From Ruminococcaceae bacterium UBA7147 (lineage in GTDB: Bacteria > Bacillota > Clostridia > Oscillospirales > Acutalibacteraceae): a DNA stretch of 8,617 bases. The notes under the pieces are model-generated. The model saw nothing but the letters and a program-made list of their open reading frames with translations. It ran no database searches and was not told the origin of the DNA. The stretch spans positions 1-8,617 of the forward strand of contig DKWR01000045.1 in the NCBI GenBank assembly GCA_002491825.1. The letters run 5' to 3'. A program made the position numbers and the translations under genes. The stretch's first letter is position 1. Every line of letters begins with the position of its first letter. Positions 6,745 to 8,617 of the stretch are shown here, piece by piece.

Positions 6745-8598
6745 ATGAAAGAAAGAATCAAAAAACTAACCTCACTTTTGCTTGCGGCAGTTATGGTGTC
6801 AGCACTCTTTACAGTGTCGTTCACCGCAAACGCCGCCGATACCGACAGGGTGAGAGTAACCGTAAAAAATGAAGTATATTCAACTTCTGACGGTGCAGTC
6901 TGGGACGGCACTCTGCTTGATGAGTGGATAAGCATCGACGACTCTTCAACAATGATGAGCGTACTCGTTTCCGCTCTTGAGGGCAAGGGTTACACACAGA
7001 CAGGCGCAGAAAGCAACTACGTTACCGAAATCAACGGACTCAAAGCAGGTGGCGCAGGCTATATGAGCGGCTGGATGGGTACAATCAACGATTGGTTTGC
7101 CGACGAGGGTTACGGTGCTTTCAGCGTTGCAAACGGCACTCTTGAAAGCGGTGACGAGCTCTGCTTTGTCTACTCAAATGCGTGGGGGGCAGATGTAGGA
7201 AGCCTTTGGGACAGCAACGATACTTCACTTGCAGCTCTTACATTTGATAACGGTACACTTACTCCCGAGTTTTCTTCCTCAACAAATGAGTACACACTCA
7301 CTCTTGACGGTGAAACTGGCGTGGTTGTAACTCCGACTGCTGTAAACAAAAATTATCAGGTTAGAACATACAAAAACGAGTACACTCCTACAGTAAAAGG
7401 CTCGGAGTACAAGCGTTCATCAGCAATTGACGTTAAGGACGGCGACACAATTTACGTTGCAGTCGGCGACCCTGCATGGCATTCAATGAACAAAAGCGAA
7501 GGTGCAAACGTTTACACAATCAATGTAAAGGTCAACGACAAGGTCGCAGAAAAGCTTGACAGCACAGCCGATTACTTGCTTTCACTCGGCGTTCCCACAG
7601 CAGGCAATGAGTGGCGTGTGCTCGGACTTGCAAGAGCAGGAAAAATCACAAGCGAGCTTTCAGACGGCTATTATTCAAGCTTTGTAAGTTATGTCAAAGA
7701 AAACGGCAGTGCAAAGCTTGATGCACGAAAATCAACAGAAAATTCAAGGGTGATTATTGCACTTTCTGCAATCGGTAAGGATGTAACTGACGTTGCAGGC
7801 TACAACCTGATTGAGCCGCTTGCAGACTTCGATTTTGTAACCTACCAGGGACTTAACGGAGCAGTTTATGCGCTGATTGCACTTGATACATACAATTACG
7901 AAATTCCGTCAGCAGGTGACGGAGCAACACAGACAACACGTGAGAATCTTATTAATTACATTCTTGAAAATCAGCTTGAAAACGGCGGCTGGACATTCTT
8001 CGGAAGTACGGCTGACCCTGATATGACAGGTATGGCTATTCAGGCACTCGCTCCGTATTACCGCAAAAATACAGATGTAAAAACTGCCGTTGACAAGGCA
8101 CTTGACGTTCTGTCGGCCTCTCAACAGGACAACGGCGGAGTGGCTTCTTGGGGTACGGTGAGCGTTGAAAGCTGTGCACAGGTGCTCACTGCACTTTCAA
8201 GCCTCGGAATTGATGCCGATACAGACAAGCGTTTTATCAAAAACGGCAACACACTGATTGACGCAATTATGGAGTTTTCAGTAGAAAACGGCTTTGCGCA
8301 CGTTAAGGGCAGCGGATATAATCAGATGGCAACCGAGCAGGCATATTATGCGCTCGTATCCTACAACAGAGTTAAAAACGGCAAGACCTCTCTCTACGAT
8401 ATGTCGGACGTTAAAAGCCTTATGTATGATGTAAACGGTGACGGTGTTCTGAACATTGTTGATTGTACGCTCATTCAGAAGTATGCCGTAAGCCTTGCAG
8501 AGCTAACAGACGAACAGGTTAAAAAGGCTGACTGCAATAAGGACGGCACAGTAAATGTTTTGGATGCAACAACACTTCAGAAAATAATTGTTGAATAA
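6745..8598 (+). CDS. Secreted DUF4430 / alpha-alpha toroid / dockerin protein, transcobalamin-like architecture
   Basis: This 617-residue exported protein sits behind a cobalamin riboswitch. The ATG at 6745 is chosen over a GTG at 6736 because AAGGTGAT (6733-6740) is its ribosome site and contains that GTG. Residues 1-30 are a signal peptide (KERIKK, hydrophobic core, cut likely after ANA). About 35-155 is DUF4430, with GWMGTINDW (109-117) and GDELCFVYS (136-144). About 162-263 resembles a cadherin-like beta-sandwich. About 267-548 holds six helical-hairpin repeats whose second helices include WRVLGLARAG, SRVIIALSAIG, AVYALIALDTY, MTGMAIQALAPY, CAQVLTALSSLG and QAYYALVSYN. These fit an alpha6/alpha6 toroid; ENGGW and DNGG turns recall prenyltransferase-type repeats, but no DxDD catalytic motif is seen. 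A two-repeat dockerin ends the protein (D562/N564/D566/N570/D573 and D596/N598/D600/N604/D607). The pairing of folds matches animal B12 carriers in reverse order. Corrinoid binding is inferred; an adhesin or glycan-associated role is possible. Confidence 0.85.
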   Translation: MKERIKKLTSLLLAAVMVSALFTVSFTANAADTDRVRVTVKNEVYSTSDGAVWDGTLLDEWISIDDSSTMMSVLVSALEGKGYTQTGAESNYVTEINGLKAGGAGYMSGWMGTINDWFADEGYGAFSVANGTLESGDELCFVYSNAWGADVGSLWDSNDTSLAALTFDNGTLTPEFSSSTNEYTLTLDGETGVVVTPTAVNKNYQVRTYKNEYTPTVKGSEYKRSSAIDVKDGDTIYVAVGDPAWHSMNKSEGANVYTINVKVNDKVAEKLDSTADYLLSLGVPTAGNEWRVLGLARAGKITSELSDGYYSSFVSYVKENGSAKLDARKSTENSRVIIALSAIGKDVTDVAGYNLIEPLADFDFVTYQGLNGAVYALIALDTYNYEIPSAGDGATQTTRENLINYILENQLENGGWTFFGSTADPDMTGMAIQALAPYYRKNTDVKTAVDKALDVLSASQQDNGGVASWGTVSVESCAQVLTALSSLGIDADTDKRFIKNGNTLIDAIMEFSVENGFAHVKGSGYNQMATEQAYYALVSYNRVKNGKTSLYDMSDVKSLMYDVNGDGVLNIVDCTLIQKYAVSLAELTDEQVKKADCNKDGTVNVLDATTLQKIIVE

Positions 8599-8611
8599 AC
8601 TATAATTTAGC
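8595..8611 (-). repeat. Inverted copy of the 17-bp sequence at 60-76
   Basis: ATAAACTATAATTTAGC is the exact reverse complement of positions 60-76 and overlaps the TAA stop (8596-8598) of the preceding gene. Only six bases (GTTGGA) follow before the window ends, so any associated hairpin cannot be seen. Confidence 0.55.
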
Positions 8612-8617
8612 GTTGGA

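Noticed and set aside
7945..8388. Catalytic squalene-cyclase or prenyltransferase enzyme
   Set aside because: The helical repeats and GG turns resemble that fold, but no DxDD or zinc-site motif is seen and the protein is exported with DUF4430 and dockerin domains, so a binding role fits better.

Overview
The window looks like chromosomal DNA of a gut-type Clostridia member (Bacillota), most likely Ruminococcus or a close relative in the Ruminococcaceae/Oscillospiraceae. This rests on moderate GC, AGGAGG-type ribosome sites, Firmicutes-style versions of the housekeeping genes, and a Ruminococcus-like type I dockerin on a secreted protein. All genes read on the + strand. No tRNA, rRNA, CRISPR array, transposase or phage gene is visible.

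Positions 1-146 are a leader carrying a small perfect hairpin and one copy of a 17-bp sequence that recurs, inverted, at the far end of the window. Positions 147-3201 are a tightly coupled run of recA, recX and rimO: TGATG and ATGA overlaps join recombinase, recombinase regulator and the ribosomal protein S12 methylthiotransferase. Positions 3221-3445 hold a decayed gene. The first 15 codons of what looks like a DUF3795 zinc-ribbon-like protein run into an in-frame TAA and then directly into 58 codons of its C-terminal end. pgsA (phospholipid synthesis) follows at 3505-4095, then cysE and cysS (serine acetyltransferase and cysteinyl-tRNA synthetase), separated by only 5 nt, at 4191-6247. cysE uses a TTG start whose ribosome site can be folded into a hairpin.

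The most interesting part is 6261-8598. After a GC-rich hairpin behind cysS there is a cobalamin riboswitch (about 6291-6421) with its closing stem, the GGTGAGAATCC element and a B12 box. An intrinsic terminator (6506-6535) and an imperfect inverted-repeat element (about 6585-6708) follow, and then one gene (6745-8598) for a secreted modular protein. Its order is signal peptide, DUF4430 domain (related to the C-terminal domain of animal transcobalamin/intrinsic factor), cadherin-like beta-sandwich, six helical-hairpin repeats forming an alpha/alpha toroid, and a type I dockerin. Both folds of animal B12 carriers are therefore present, in the opposite order, on a protein under apparent B12-responsive control and with a domain for docking to a cohesin scaffold. 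The inference is an extracellular corrinoid-capture protein displayed on a scaffold or the cell surface. The sequence supports the architecture and the riboswitch; corrinoid binding itself is a hypothesis.
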